Source of the DNA: Kiritimatiellia bacterium | GTDB lineage: Bacteria; Verrucomicrobiota; Kiritimatiellia; RFP12; UBA1067 | Reading direction: 5' to 3' | Assembly: GCA_017430155.1 (NCBI GenBank) | Contig: JAFRNO010000629.1 | Span: forward strand, 1-6,222 | DNA length: 6,222 nt | Part shown: positions 6,010 through 6,222 of the stretch, piece by piece | Layout: every line of letters starts with the position of its first letter | Numbering within the stretch: position 1 is the first letter of the stretch | Translations under genes and position numbers: made by a program | The notes under the pieces: generated by a model | What the model saw: only the letters and a program-made list of their open reading frames with translations | Told to the model about the DNA's origin: nothing | Databases searched by the model: none

Positions 6010-6222
6010 GTGAAGATCTGCGACATAAAGATTTACACGTTCGATGCTTTTCGCACGAACTGGGCGTTCATCAAGGTGGAGACCGACGAAGGCCTCTACG
6101 GCTGGGGCGAGGCGACGCTCGGCACACAGGAGATGTCGCTCGAAGGATGCGTGGCCGATTACAAGCGGCTGATTGTGGGGCGCGATCCGCTCGAGGTGGA
6201 GCGCATGCTGTTCGAGGTCTAC
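6010..6222 (+). CDS. Mandelate racemase / muconate lactonizing enzyme family dehydratase, N-terminal part
   Basis: The first 71 residues of a gene that runs off the window. It starts at GTG and has the capping-domain signature of the enolase superfamily: KICDIKIYTFDAFRTNW, then FIKVETDEG (20-28) and YGWGEATL (30-37), then IVGRDPLEVERMLFE. This matches D-galactonate-dehydratase-like (DgoD/RspA-like) sugar-acid dehydratases, which use Mg2+ to remove water from aldonates and give 2-keto-3-deoxy acids. The metal ligands and catalytic bases are in the barrel domain beyond the window, so the substrate cannot be assigned. Its position right after a KDPG-type aldolase makes consecutive steps in one pathway likely. 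It might instead be a racemase or epimerase of the same superfamily. Confidence 0.85.
   Translation, partial: MKICDIKIYTFDAFRTNWAFIKVETDEGLYGWGEATLGTQEMSLEGCVADYKRLIVGRDPLEVERMLFEVY

Overview
The window looks like part of a polysaccharide and sugar-acid utilisation cluster from a GC-rich bacterium. All genes are on the + strand and packed closely. The content is a GH106-type rhamnosidase-like tail, an unassigned secreted clan GH-A hydrolase, a secreted sialidase-fold protein, an SDR dehydrogenase, a KDPG-type aldolase and an enolase-superfamily dehydratase. Together with heptameric GACRAAT repeats between genes, this suggests the PVC superphylum (Kiritimatiellota, Lentisphaerota, Verrucomicrobiota or Planctomycetota). 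That placement is inference; no marker gene is present.

Layout. 1-293: C-terminus of a GH106/GH2-like hydrolase. 317-1117: SDR oxidoreductase. 1112-1146: five tandem heptamers across its stop codon. 1184-2707: exported clan GH-A hydrolase. 2704-4014: exported Asp-box beta-propeller of the sialidase family, overlapping its neighbour by ATGA. 4019-5299: a unit of different character, made of a hairpin, a sigma70-like promoter with extended -10, and an AAA/STAND-type ATPase with lower GC and more mixed codon use. A 9-bp direct repeat (AGTGAAAGG) lies at both edges of it. 5317-5970: KDPG-family aldolase. 5971-5998: four more heptamers. 6010-6222: start of a mandelate racemase/DgoD-like dehydratase, cut by the window end.

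How it may work (inference). Exported hydrolases would release sugars, possibly L-rhamnose or another deoxysugar. The SDR would oxidise a sugar to its lactone/aldonate, the dehydratase would form the 2-keto-3-deoxy acid, and the aldolase would split it to pyruvate plus an aldehyde. The ATPase does not belong to this pathway and reads as an accessory gene inserted between the sialidase and the aldolase. The most interesting signals are the GACRAAT arrays at two gene junctions and the direct-repeat edges of the ATPase unit. No stretch over 300 bases lacks a gene, and I see no tRNA, rRNA, CRISPR array or transposase.
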